DNA of 15,227 nt from Bacteroidota bacterium (GTDB lineage Bacteria > Bacteroidota > Bacteroidia > Bacteroidales > Paludibacteraceae). The notes under the pieces were generated by a model. That model worked only from the letters and a program-made list of their open reading frames with translations, did not search any database and was not told the origin of the DNA. The translations under genes were made by a program, and so were the position numbers. The stretch's first letter is position 1, and each line of letters starts with the position of its first letter. This document shows, one piece after another, positions 7,265 through 14,661 of this stretch. The stretch spans positions 1 to 15,227 of the forward strand of contig JAFNAU010000113.1 in the NCBI GenBank assembly GCA_017860335.1, given 5' to 3'.

Positions 7265-7848
7265 ATGAAACAGCAAAAAGTGGCAATTATTGTGGCCGGG
7301 GGCAAAGGCGAACGGATGAAAGCATCTGTTCCCAAACAATTTATCCTATTGGGGCATAAACCGGTACTGATGCACACTCTGGAAAGATTTTACCAATATT
7401 CAGATGACATCAGGCTCATTCTGGTGCTACCTTCCACCCAGTTTGATGTATGGGATGAACTCTGTATGACCTATAACTTCAATATACCCCATACAGTCGT
7501 TCCGGGAGGAATCTCCCGTTTCTTTTCTGTAAAGCTGAAAAATCCGGCGCCGCTATTCCTGTTGTCGATTTGGTGGACAGCATACGCCAGGTGGACTGGA
7601 GCGGCAGTAAAACCGTGGACCGAAAAAATTACCGGCTGGTGCAGACACCGCAGGTTTTCCGCTCAGACATCATTCTGAAAAGTTATCAGCAGCCCTACAA
7701 CGAACAATTTACCGATGATGCATCCGTGGCAGAAGCAGCCGGATATAAAATAAGCCTGGTGGAAGGAAACCGCGAAAACATAAAGATTACCACCACTTTC
7801 GACCTGAAACTTGCAGAATTTCTCCTTTTGGGAGACAAAAATGACTAA
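7265..7848 (+). pseudogene. ispD: 2-C-methyl-D-erythritol 4-phosphate cytidylyltransferase with internal deletion and frameshift
   Basis: IspD transfers CMP to methylerythritol phosphate in the MEP isoprenoid pathway. The first 90 residues (7265-7534) are normal: VAIIVAGGKGERMKASVPKQF holds the CTP-binding loop, and the block ends VVPGGISRFFSVK. The next homologous segment is one frame over, from about 7534 to the stop at 7846-7848: AEKSGAAIPVVDLVDSIRQV, LVQTPQVFRS, TDDASVAEAAGYKISLVEG and NIKITTTFDLKLAE. Family members have about 35-40 residues between these blocks, including the VHDGVRP-type motif whose Asp and Arg (Asp106 and Arg109 in E. coli) serve metal and substrate binding. The two parts give 194 residues against the usual 220-235. 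In the present sequence the first frame ends at 7678 after 137 residues, so no active enzyme is expected. Assembly deletion is the main alternative because the pathway is normally essential. Confidence 0.9.
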
Positions 7849-8906
7849 TGACTAAACGTGAAAACAATATAGAGTGGCTCGACAGCCTGCGTGCACTGGC
7901 AATTATCGGTGTGCTTTTCATTCACATATCTTCACCCGTGGTAAAAATGTCGTTTGGAGGCAATATGCTTTACTGGTGGATTGGTAACATTGTGAACAGC
8001 ACCATCCGTTTTGCTGTACCGGTTTTTTTAATGATCAGCGGTGTCACTATGCTCAACCGGGAATATAAACTGGGCGAATTTTATAAAAAACGGATAACCC
8101 GTGTACTGATACCACTGCTTTTCTGGATGGTGGTTTACTGGATTTTCAGGTGGTTTACGCTTTCTCCGTCCATTCAGCCTCACGATTTCAGAAGCATCAT
8201 CAGTTGGGGTGTCAATTTGTTTCTTACCGAAGGCATTTCCAAACATTTCTGGTACGTATATATGATTTTGTTTATCTACCTGGCCGTCCCGTTTCTGGGA
8301 ATGTTTGTCCGCAAACTCAGCAGCTGGAGTCTGCTGTTTTTACTTGCGGCGTGGGTACTGCTGTGTGGCGTGAGCAGCGATTTTTCACTGAACATGTACG
8401 GCTGGTCAGGCGATTATCTGAGTAAATTCTTTGGCTATTTTCTATATTCTGGTTACCTGGTATTGGGTTATTACATAGGTAAATACACCATCGTATCGCG
8501 CAACATCCGTCTTACCGCATTACTTGTTTTTATCGGCACTATAGCTGTTTCCACATTTTTTGCATTCTATGCAAGTACCAAAGCCGGACGGCTGGACACT
8601 ACCGTTTACGGTTATTTAAATCTGAACACCATCATCCAGTCGGGAGCTATCTTTCTGAGCCTGAAAAATACCAACATCAGGAACAGCATCGTACTCCGGA
8701 TGCAAAAAACGGTGAGCGATTACAGCTTCGGCATTTATCTGGTTCACATTCTGGTTATCGGCATATTTTTTCAAAACGGCATATTCTGGACGATGGCTCA
8801 CCCGCTCGTTTCGCTGCCCGTACTGGTTGTGCTTACACTCCTTACGTCCATGTCTGTGATTTTTATTTTACGCAAGATTCCACTGGGTAAATATATATCG
8901 GGTTAA
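7848..8906 (+). CDS. Acyltransferase family 3 membrane protein (OafA/WecH-like)
   Basis: Probably transfers an acyl group (often acetyl) to a sugar of a surface polysaccharide or lipid-linked precursor across the inner membrane. The 352-residue length and about ten hydrophobic helices fit the family. Motifs seen are IEWLDSLRALAIIGVLFIH at 8-26 with the conserved His26, a FAVPVFLMISG segment at 55-65, FYKKRITRVLIPLLFW at 78-93, KHFWYVYM at 132-139 and a C-terminal SFGIYLVHI motif. Its ATG overlaps the ispD stop (TAATG), which suggests translational coupling, and recG starts 14 bases after its stop. In relatives I recall ispD and recG being adjacent, so this gene may be an insertion in a conserved pair. 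The acceptor is unknown. Confidence 0.85.
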   Translation: MTKRENNIEWLDSLRALAIIGVLFIHISSPVVKMSFGGNMLYWWIGNIVNSTIRFAVPVFLMISGVTMLNREYKLGEFYKKRITRVLIPLLFWMVVYWIFRWFTLSPSIQPHDFRSIISWGVNLFLTEGISKHFWYVYMILFIYLAVPFLGMFVRKLSSWSLLFLLAAWVLLCGVSSDFSLNMYGWSGDYLSKFFGYFLYSGYLVLGYYIGKYTIVSRNIRLTALLVFIGTIAVSTFFAFYASTKAGRLDTTVYGYLNLNTIIQSGAIFLSLKNTNIRNSIVLRMQKTVSDYSFGIYLVHILVIGIFFQNGIFWTMAHPLVSLPVLVVLTLLTSMSVIFILRKIPLGKYISG

Positions 8907-8920
8907 ACGTGTGACCGGAC

Positions 8921-11017
8921 ATGGATTTTCTTAATCAGGACATAAAATTTCTGACGGGTGTAGGGCCAAAAAAAGCCGAAATACTCAACAAGGAACTTGG
9001 TATCTTCACGGTGGAAGATTTACTTAGGCATTATCCCTACAAGTATGTGGACCGGAGCCGGTTTTATAAACTGCGCGAGATCAGTGAAGAAATGCCGTTC
9101 ATCCAGGTGAAGGGGAAAATCCTGCGGTTCGAAAAAATTGGTGAAGGCCGGACACAAAGGCTATCGGCGATGTTTACAGATGGCGAACAAGCCATTGAGT
9201 TGGTCTGGTTCAAGGGTATCCGGTTTGTGACGGAAAAATACAAGACCGGAGTAGAATATGTAATTTTCGGGAAACCATCACTCTTCAACGGACGATACAA
9301 TATCGTTCATCCCGAAATGGAGACCGTGGCACAACTTCCTCCTCCCGAGATGCTGGGTTTGCAACCTTACTACAACACCTCCGAGAAAATGAAAAACCAT
9401 TTTCTGAATTCAAAAGGCATTCAGAAAATTATGTTGCCGCTCATCCGCCAGATTCAGGGGGGCATCCCCGAAACACTTCCGGCATTTATCCTGCAACAGT
9501 TCGGACTGATGAACCTGACCGAATCAATAACCAATATTCATTTTCCCAAAAACAACGAACTGCTCAGCCGCGCCCGTCAGCGACTGAAATTCGAAGAGCT
9601 TTTCTACATTCAGCTCAACATACTTCATCAGACCAAATGGCGTGAGCAACATTTCGAAGGATTCGTCTTTTCGCGCATCGGCCATTTTTTCAATACATTC
9701 TACAGTCATCACCTGCCTTTTGAACTTACCGGCGCTCAGAAAAAGGTGATAAAAGAAATCCGCACCGATATGATTTCGGGACACCAGATGAACCGGCTAC
9801 TGCAGGGCGATGTGGGAAGCGGAAAGACGCTGGTAGCGCTGATGACTATGCTTATTGCCATCGACAACGGTTATCAGGCTTGCCTCATGGCGCCCACCGA
9901 AATTCTGGCTACACAACATTATGCCACTATCACCGGCATGCTGGGCAATCTCGGTGTGCAGGTTTCGCTCCTCACCGGTTCGACTCGCCAGAAAGACCGG
10001 ACAACGATACACGAGAAGCTGTCAAGCGGAGAAATGCATATCATTATCGGCACACATGCCCTCATCGAAGACACTGTCCGTTTCAAAAATCTCGGTTTGG
10101 TCATTATCGACGAGCAGCACCGGTTTGGCGTGGCTCAGCGTTCGAAGCTATGGGGAAAAAATCATAAACCTCCACACGTTCTGGTGATGACAGCCACTCC
10201 CATTCCGCGCACCCTCGCCATGACGTTGTACGGCGATTTGAGCGTTTCGGTGATTGATGAGTTGCCGCCGGACCGGAAACCTATCCAGACATATCATTAC
10301 TACGAAACAAAACGCACCGCCCTGCTGAGTTTCATCACCAAACAGATATTTGCCGGACGACAGATTTACGTGGTGTATCCACTGATTAAGGAATCCGAAA
10401 ACATGGATATGCGAAACCTGGAGGAAGGTTTTGAATACCTGCATCAGATGCTGCCCCAGTTCAGCATCAGCATGGTACACGGGCAGATGAAACCCGCCGA
10501 AAAAGACGCGCAGATGCAGCTATTTATTTCGGGCAAAACACAATTAATGGTGGCAACCACCGTTATTGAAGTCGGTGTGAATGTGCCGAATGCCTCGGTG
10601 ATGATTATCGAAAGTGCCCAGCGATTCGGTTTGTCGCAGTTACACCAGTTGCGCGGTCGTGTGGGCCGGGGTGCCGATCAGTCGTACTGCATATTGCTCA
10701 CTGGGGTTAAACTCTCAGCGGACTCACGCAAACGGATAGAAATCATGACCCGTACCAATGATGGTTTTGAAATATCTGAAGCCGACTTGCAGCTTCGCGG
10801 TCCCGGCGATCTGGAAGGAACCCAGCAAAGTGGGCTGCCTTTTGAGCTTAAAATTGCCAATCTGGCCCAGGATGGTCAGATGCTCGAAATTGCACGACAT
10901 GCAGCCTCTGATATACTGGAAAAAGACCCAACACTCACAAGTTCGGAAAATCAAATTTTCGTCAGACAACTTAAAAAATTGAAAACAAACACGATAAATT
11001 GGGGCGCTATTAGTTAA
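8921..11017 (+). CDS. recG: ATP-dependent DNA helicase RecG
   Basis: RecG remodels stalled replication forks and branch-migrates Holliday junctions. The 698-residue length is typical. The N-terminal wedge region begins with LTGVGPKKAEIL at 11-22 and YPYKYVDRS at 38-46, with an OB-like fold to about 150. The helicase motor shows the Q-like FELTGAQKKVIKEI at 267-280, Walker A GDVGSGKT at 296-303, APTEILA at 324-330, the DEQH box at 397-400, TATPIPRT at 424-431, motif V region TTVIEVGVNVPNAS at 546-559 and motif VI QLRGRVGRG at 576-584. The C-terminal GFEISEADLQLRGPGDLEGTQQSG segment is typical of RecG. No break is visible, in contrast to its neighbours. It is the last gene of the ispD operon. 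Confidence 0.96.
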   Translation: MDFLNQDIKFLTGVGPKKAEILNKELGIFTVEDLLRHYPYKYVDRSRFYKLREISEEMPFIQVKGKILRFEKIGEGRTQRLSAMFTDGEQAIELVWFKGIRFVTEKYKTGVEYVIFGKPSLFNGRYNIVHPEMETVAQLPPPEMLGLQPYYNTSEKMKNHFLNSKGIQKIMLPLIRQIQGGIPETLPAFILQQFGLMNLTESITNIHFPKNNELLSRARQRLKFEELFYIQLNILHQTKWREQHFEGFVFSRIGHFFNTFYSHHLPFELTGAQKKVIKEIRTDMISGHQMNRLLQGDVGSGKTLVALMTMLIAIDNGYQACLMAPTEILATQHYATITGMLGNLGVQVSLLTGSTRQKDRTTIHEKLSSGEMHIIIGTHALIEDTVRFKNLGLVIIDEQHRFGVAQRSKLWGKNHKPPHVLVMTATPIPRTLAMTLYGDLSVSVIDELPPDRKPIQTYHYYETKRTALLSFITKQIFAGRQIYVVYPLIKESENMDMRNLEEGFEYLHQMLPQFSISMVHGQMKPAEKDAQMQLFISGKTQLMVATTVIEVGVNVPNASVMIIESAQRFGLSQLHQLRGRVGRGADQSYCILLTGVKLSADSRKRIEIMTRTNDGFEISEADLQLRGPGDLEGTQQSGLPFELKIANLAQDGQMLEIARHAASDILEKDPTLTSSENQIFVRQLKKLKTNTINWGAIS

Positions 11018-11050
11018 AAATACGAACGAAGTAAACAACTACGAGCAACC

Positions 11051-11098
11051 AAAAACGTTTTTAATATTGTAAGTGTTATTTAACAATAATTTGTTAAA
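11051..11098. repeat. Two short inverted repeats after recG
   Basis: AAAAACGTTTTT at 11051-11062 is a 12-base palindrome. TTTAACAA (11079-11086) and TTGTTAAA (11091-11098) are perfect inverted arms around TAAT. Both sit in the 185-base gap between recG and the transposase remnant. They could act as a weak terminator for recG or as an operator; their low GC content makes a strong terminator unlikely. Confidence 0.35.
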
Positions 11099-11202
11099 CT
11101 TTCGTCTATTCATCTGATTATCAATAATATAACCAGCAATTTATTTGCTTAATTCTCTGAAATTCAGTATCTTTAAGGATTGTTCCACCAAAACTTAGAG
11201 GC

Positions 11203-11466
11203 ATGATATTTCAGGTTCATAAGCAGTATCTTTCAATTATCTTAAATGCGTTAAGACAGCATTTCAGACAACAGTTTGAAAAGAAGTTTGATTTTATGTC
11301 TTTCAATATTAAACTTACTGCCAATTTCTTTGGATCAAGAAAAACTATTGCGTTAGATTCAAGTTATATTACCAAGTCAGGCAAGGACATATCCCATATA
11401 GGACGTTTCTGGTCAGGTTGTGCCGGAGTGGTCAAGAAAGAATTAGAACTATCGGGCATTGCGGTC
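11203..11466 (+). pseudogene. Remnant of a DDE transposase (IS4-like family)
   Basis: The stretch FDFMSFNIKL, KTIALDSSYITKSGKD and IGRFWSGCAGVVKKELELSGIAVMD resembles the N-terminal part and first catalytic-Asp region of Bacteroidota IS4-like transposases, where a [A/F]xDPSYIxKSGK...FWSGCAG...GIAxxD pattern is usual. Asp52 in ALDSSYI would be the first catalytic Asp. Only about 90 residues remain of a protein normally several times longer. The region between LNAL and RQHFRQQFEKKFDF also looks shortened. At GIAVMD the reading frame passes straight into an unrelated 46-residue tail. No terminal inverted repeats or target duplication could be found. It marks an old insertion between recG and the C_GCAxxG gene. 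Confidence 0.6.
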
Positions 11467-11607
11467 ATGGATAACAAGGTGGTGGCAGCCATTAAAGGTA
11501 TTATTGATGAAGATGTGGATAAAACCATTCAGGACTCGACAAAAATCAGTCGTGAAGGTATGAATGAAACCGACAAACTGGTGCTGAATTTCATGAAAAA
11601 TAAATAA
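11467..11607 (+). other. Unidentified 46-residue reading frame, likely the 3' end of a lost gene
   Basis: From ATG 11467 the frame encodes MDNKVVAAIKGIIDEDVDKT and continues to NFMKNK, charged and probably helical, ending with TAA 13 bases before the C_GCAxxG start. It continues in frame from the transposase remnant. I recognise no family. It could be a small gene of its own, or the C-terminus of a gene cotranscribed with the C_GCAxxG gene whose 5' part was replaced by the transposase fragment. Confidence 0.4.
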
Positions 11608-11620
11608 AACATTGATGATT

Positions 11621-12048
11621 ATGAACATTACAGAAGAAAAAGCCATCCAATCCTTCCGGTCGGGATTAAATTGTGCGCAGTCGGTGGTTACAGCCTATCA
11701 AATCTGGCTGCAGGACTATCCTGCGGATTTGGAGGCGGTATGGGACGCTTACAGCAAGTCTGTGGTGCCCTGACGGGTGCATTTATGGTTCTTGGTATAT
11801 ATTACAGCCAGTGTATTCCCGACCAGACAGAACGGAAAAATATCACTTATGCCGCCGTTCGAAAGTTGCGCAGTGACTTCAAATTGAAATGCGGAGCTGC
11901 TGATTGCCGGACATTACTCGGATGCGACCTGCAAACCGAAGAGGGAATGTGTTTTCATAAAGAAACCAATCAGAGCAAAACCATTTGCGAGAAATGTATT
12001 ACCGCTGCTGTGGAATTACTCGATGGAATTATGACTGATGAATTATGA
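11621..12048 (+). pseudogene. C_GCAxxG_C_C-family protein, frameshifted by a short internal deletion
   Basis: The family is defined by a conserved Cys, a GCAxxG-like motif and two C-terminal Cys; it is proposed to bind metal or act in redox chemistry, and its biochemical role is unsettled. Frame one from ATG 11621 gives MNITEEKAIQSFRSGLNCAQ and continues SVVTAY (to 11698), the expected N-terminus with Cys18. The rest is in another frame from about 11698: NLAAGLSCGFGGGMGR, QQVCGALTGAFMVLG, then Cys-rich KCGAADCRTLLGC and TICEKC before the stop at 12046-12048. Family members carry about 10-13 residues (a D/E-L-G-rich helix turn) between SVVxAY and LAAG. In the first frame translation ends after about 50 residues, so the full protein would not be made. 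An assembly error would explain it equally well. Confidence 0.8.
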
Positions 12049-12057
12049 CTGATGAAT
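12031..12057. repeat. Tandem duplication of a 14-bp unit over a stop codon
   Basis: ATGACTGATGAAT occurs at 12031-12043 and again at 12045-12057, separated by one T (unit ATGACTGATGAATT). The first copy encodes the last residues of the C_GCAxxG frame; the TGA stop lies inside the second copy. It looks like a recent slippage duplication. Confidence 0.7.
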
Positions 12058-12067
12058 GTAAGTGTTG

Positions 12068-14362
12068 CTACCGAAACATAAGAGAAGCTGCCTTTTGGGC
12101 AGCTTCTCTTATGTGAGATAAATAGTTCGTATTGCTTCCCATGTTTAATTGCTGCCGGATATGAAGTTGTCCGTTCAAATTGTAAACACTGATTTGTGCA
12201 TTGTGTGCGAGTGTAACAGATAGTTTATTCCTTACAGGATTTGGGTAAATGGAAAGAACTGTGTTTTCCGGAACAGATATTCCTGTTGCACCTTCGTTGC
12301 TTTTCAATATCAGGTCACGGCTGACGATGCTTTGATCACTCGTGAGAGTCACCGCTGAAGTGGCTGATGCCGAGGCGGTTTCGGATACAACAGTATAGGT
12401 GTCAAGCGGAATATCGGTAAACGCGTAGTTCCCGTTCACATCGGTTAGTGTCCAGGCTATAACTGCATTCTGTCTGTCCAGCAGCAAAACGGTCGTATTT
12501 ACCGCGATGTTGAAATTCGCTGTTCCTTCGGTGTTGGATAAGGCGTTCTTCACAATCAGACTGTCATTCAGTTTATATTGTTCGTAGTTAATATTACCAA
12601 AGATTTTTCCGGTACCGGTTTTCCGTTCGAAGTACCGCATTTTTACGATCACATCCTGTGTTGTTTGTTTAAGTTCAACAAAATCTGCCGTTTTGTAATA
12701 AAGTTTATCAATGTAGAAAGTGGGCAGATAATTGCGATACAGTTCGCGGACTGGAATAACGTAAACAGTGTACGATGACGGATGCAATCGGTTGAATGTA
12801 AAAGTTCCGTCGGTAATTGTGCTGAGTGCAGCAGATTTGCGATATCCTTTTTCGAACAGAATTGCCAGACCTGACTTTACAGTATCACTACCGGCAAGTG
12901 CATATCCGCTCAGCGTGAGTGTGTCTGCTGTTTGTGTAATCACATAGCAGTTGACAATGCCCACGGAGTTACACAGATTTAAATCTTTTCCCCAGGAGCT
13001 GATCGAAATTGCGCCGAATTTCACTTTATCGCCCGGACAGAGGTTGCGGATTGTCGATCCATCAGCATAAATCATGCTGCTGTTTGGGATGTAGTAAAGC
13101 TCTTGTGTGTCAGTCTCGCGCACAAAGAGGAGCATCGCGCAGGCGTCGGTTCCCCGCTCTACGGTTCCTGCTTTGTCCATGATACACGGTGGAATGGTAT
13201 CAATCAACCGGTAACAGGTAGCAATACCGTGTATTGGGCATAATGAAACATTTGAAGAGTCATTCCGGATAAGATAACCACCAAAAACAACTTTGTCACC
13301 AGGTTTCGGTGTTTTGATGGCAGTGCTGTTGCTTATAACTGCGTTTTTGATTGAATACAGATTTCGGGTAAGTGTTTCGCGGATAAAGAGTTGGTCTGTG
13401 CATCCGTCAATTCCTGCTTCTATAATTCCTTTTTTGTCCATGATGCAGGTCGAAGTGGTATCAATGAGCCTGAAACAGGCTGCTACACCAACGATATGAC
13501 ATGTGCCTGTAACAGAATCTGTCTTCACCGGATAACCGCCGAATTTCACCCGATCGCCTTCTGTCAGTTTTACATCGGTGTCGGAGCTGTTGTCGGTAAT
13601 TCCTTTGATAATGTAAAGCTGCGGTACAGGTGATGCATACGGAGTGGATGTATCTTCAAAATAGAGTTTATCCTGACATTTCACAACAATTCCGGCTTTA
13701 TCAATCACACAAGGCGGAATGCTGTCATGGGTTGTAGTGCCGGTTATTTCATAGCAAATTACTTTTCCTACTGCTCGGCAGACCGTATCGGATATCGGAA
13801 AGACATTGCTGAGATATCCGCTGAATTTGACGGTATCGCCTGCAGCCGGTTTCGTATAAGTCCGGTCATTGCTGTTGGTCAGCGAGTTGTAACTGAAGGT
13901 GTAAAGCTGGCGGATGGCAAGTGGGGAGAATTCCTGGATGTGTAATTTTCCGCCACAGTTGATTACAACCCCTTTTTTCTCCAGCCGGCAGGTGACGTAG
14001 ATTGTTTTGTAAAGTTTGCCGTTAAAATATACTTCTGTGTCGTGGGTGATAATTCCTAAGGTTATTTGTGTCTTAAAATAGGTAATTACAGTAATACAAG
14101 GTCTTCCCATGTCGGGGATTTTTTTCAGGCTTACCCAGATTTTTCCGGAAGCCACAGAGTCTTTTACCAGATAATAGTCAGGACAGCCATCACTTGAAAT
14201 GTAAACATAGGTCATATATACGCTATCCTTTATTGTGGGATTTTCAGGGTAAATATATGCGGTATCAACCGGAACATTGCTCACTTGTCCGGTTGCGCCA
14301 GTTACTCCTGCAAAACAAACGGTTATCAGTAAAATCAATTGAAGCAAGTGAAGGTTTTTCAT
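12068..14362 (-). CDS. Large secreted repeat protein with a truncated T9SS sorting domain
   Basis: The 764-residue protein is probably exported: signal peptide MKNLHLLQLILLITVCFAGV then TGATGQ. Residues ~27-124 are a unique N-terminal region. Residues ~125-478 form four tandem modules, each starting with a Cys (125, 218, 306, 393) in a C-x-x-[DE]K-x-G pattern and carrying GD-x-VKFGGY-like and C-x-x-x-G-x-x-x-CY motifs. Two carboxypeptidase-regulatory/CnaB-like beta domains follow (~482-575 and ~585-687; DVNGNYAFTDIPLDTYTV is typical). The end (704-750: SIYPNPVRNKLSVTL, ISVYNLNGQL) is the start of a T9SS C-terminal sorting domain, but the last GxY-type strand is missing and residues 751-764 are read from the terminator hairpin. 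Without it, T9SS export and surface attachment are doubtful. The repeat family is not one I recognise; an adhesin or surface-structural role is a guess. Confidence 0.75.
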   Translation of the reverse strand: MKNLHLLQLILLITVCFAGVTGATGQVSNVPVDTAYIYPENPTIKDSVYMTYVYISSDGCPDYYLVKDSVASGKIWVSLKKIPDMGRPCITVITYFKTQITLGIITHDTEVYFNGKLYKTIYVTCRLEKKGVVINCGGKLHIQEFSPLAIRQLYTFSYNSLTNSNDRTYTKPAAGDTVKFSGYLSNVFPISDTVCRAVGKVICYEITGTTTHDSIPPCVIDKAGIVVKCQDKLYFEDTSTPYASPVPQLYIIKGITDNSSDTDVKLTEGDRVKFGGYPVKTDSVTGTCHIVGVAACFRLIDTTSTCIMDKKGIIEAGIDGCTDQLFIRETLTRNLYSIKNAVISNSTAIKTPKPGDKVVFGGYLIRNDSSNVSLCPIHGIATCYRLIDTIPPCIMDKAGTVERGTDACAMLLFVRETDTQELYYIPNSSMIYADGSTIRNLCPGDKVKFGAISISSWGKDLNLCNSVGIVNCYVITQTADTLTLSGYALAGSDTVKSGLAILFEKGYRKSAALSTITDGTFTFNRLHPSSYTVYVIPVRELYRNYLPTFYIDKLYYKTADFVELKQTTQDVIVKMRYFERKTGTGKIFGNINYEQYKLNDSLIVKNALSNTEGTANFNIAVNTTVLLLDRQNAVIAWTLTDVNGNYAFTDIPLDTYTVVSETASASATSAVTLTSDQSIVSRDLILKSNEGATGISVPENTVLSIYPNPVRNKLSVTLAHNAQISVYNLNGQLHIRQQLNMGSNTNYLSHIREAAQKAASLMFR
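12076..12114. terminator. Perfect 17-bp hairpin between convergent genes, overlapping a coding end
   Basis: Bases 12076-12092 and 12098-12114 are perfect reverse complements around the loop TTTTG, with a GCTGCC core. Placed between the plus-strand C_GCAxxG gene and the minus-strand secreted protein, it is a natural bidirectional terminator. In the present sequence it is also translated as the last 13-14 codons of the minus-strand gene (the IREAAQKAASLM stretch), which is unusual. Confidence 0.75.
12929..13990 (-). repeat. Four tandem ~87-93-residue cysteine modules inside the secreted protein
   Basis: Module starts are Cys125, Cys218, Cys306 and Cys393, spacing 93, 88 and 87 residues. Shared features are C[VI][IM]DK-x-G, a following LY/LF strand, LY-x-I, GD-x-V-x-FGGY and a closing C-x-x-x-G-x-x-x-C[YF]. 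Modules 3 and 4 are closest (CIMDK, D-x-C, [FI]RET). The DNA copies have diverged, so this is old domain duplication and not recent slippage. Confidence 0.75.
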
Positions 14363-14661
14363 TTTTTTTGATGTTTAAAATTGAAAAATTCAAATCATGT
14401 TCTAAATAAAGATTTTCATTGAGCACAGCACAGTTATTACACAAATAAATAACACATTATACCGTAGTTTGGTTGTGAAAATACTGATAAATTATTATAA
14501 TCCGGTCATTGAAAATTGCTGTCATTTTTTGAGTGGTGTGTAAATCTTAATTTTAGGTAATTAACTGTGTCATATACATTTTTATATAAAGCAAAATGAT
14601 TAATTTTGTGTGTCGAAAATCAGACTGATTAAATCTGAATAAATCTGTTGGTGCGCGGACA
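14363..14661. promoter_or_regulatory. Divergent intergenic region with a plus-strand promoter
   Basis: About 300 A/T-rich bases separate the minus-strand secreted protein and the plus-strand membrane protein. TAATTTTG at 14601-14608 matches TAnnTTTG; its start codon is 53 bases downstream and the -33 partner is a weak T-run near 14579-14583. No exact TAnnTTTG was found for the minus strand; TTTATTTG near 14442 is a one-mismatch candidate. I see no RNA gene. Confidence 0.4.

Noticed and set aside
10148..10480. Minus-strand open frame inside recG
   Set aside because: It opposes strongly conserved RecG motifs and shows no protein family features.
12929..13990. CRISPR-like or recent DNA repeat
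   Set aside because: The repetition is at protein level; the DNA copies are diverged and lie in one reading frame.
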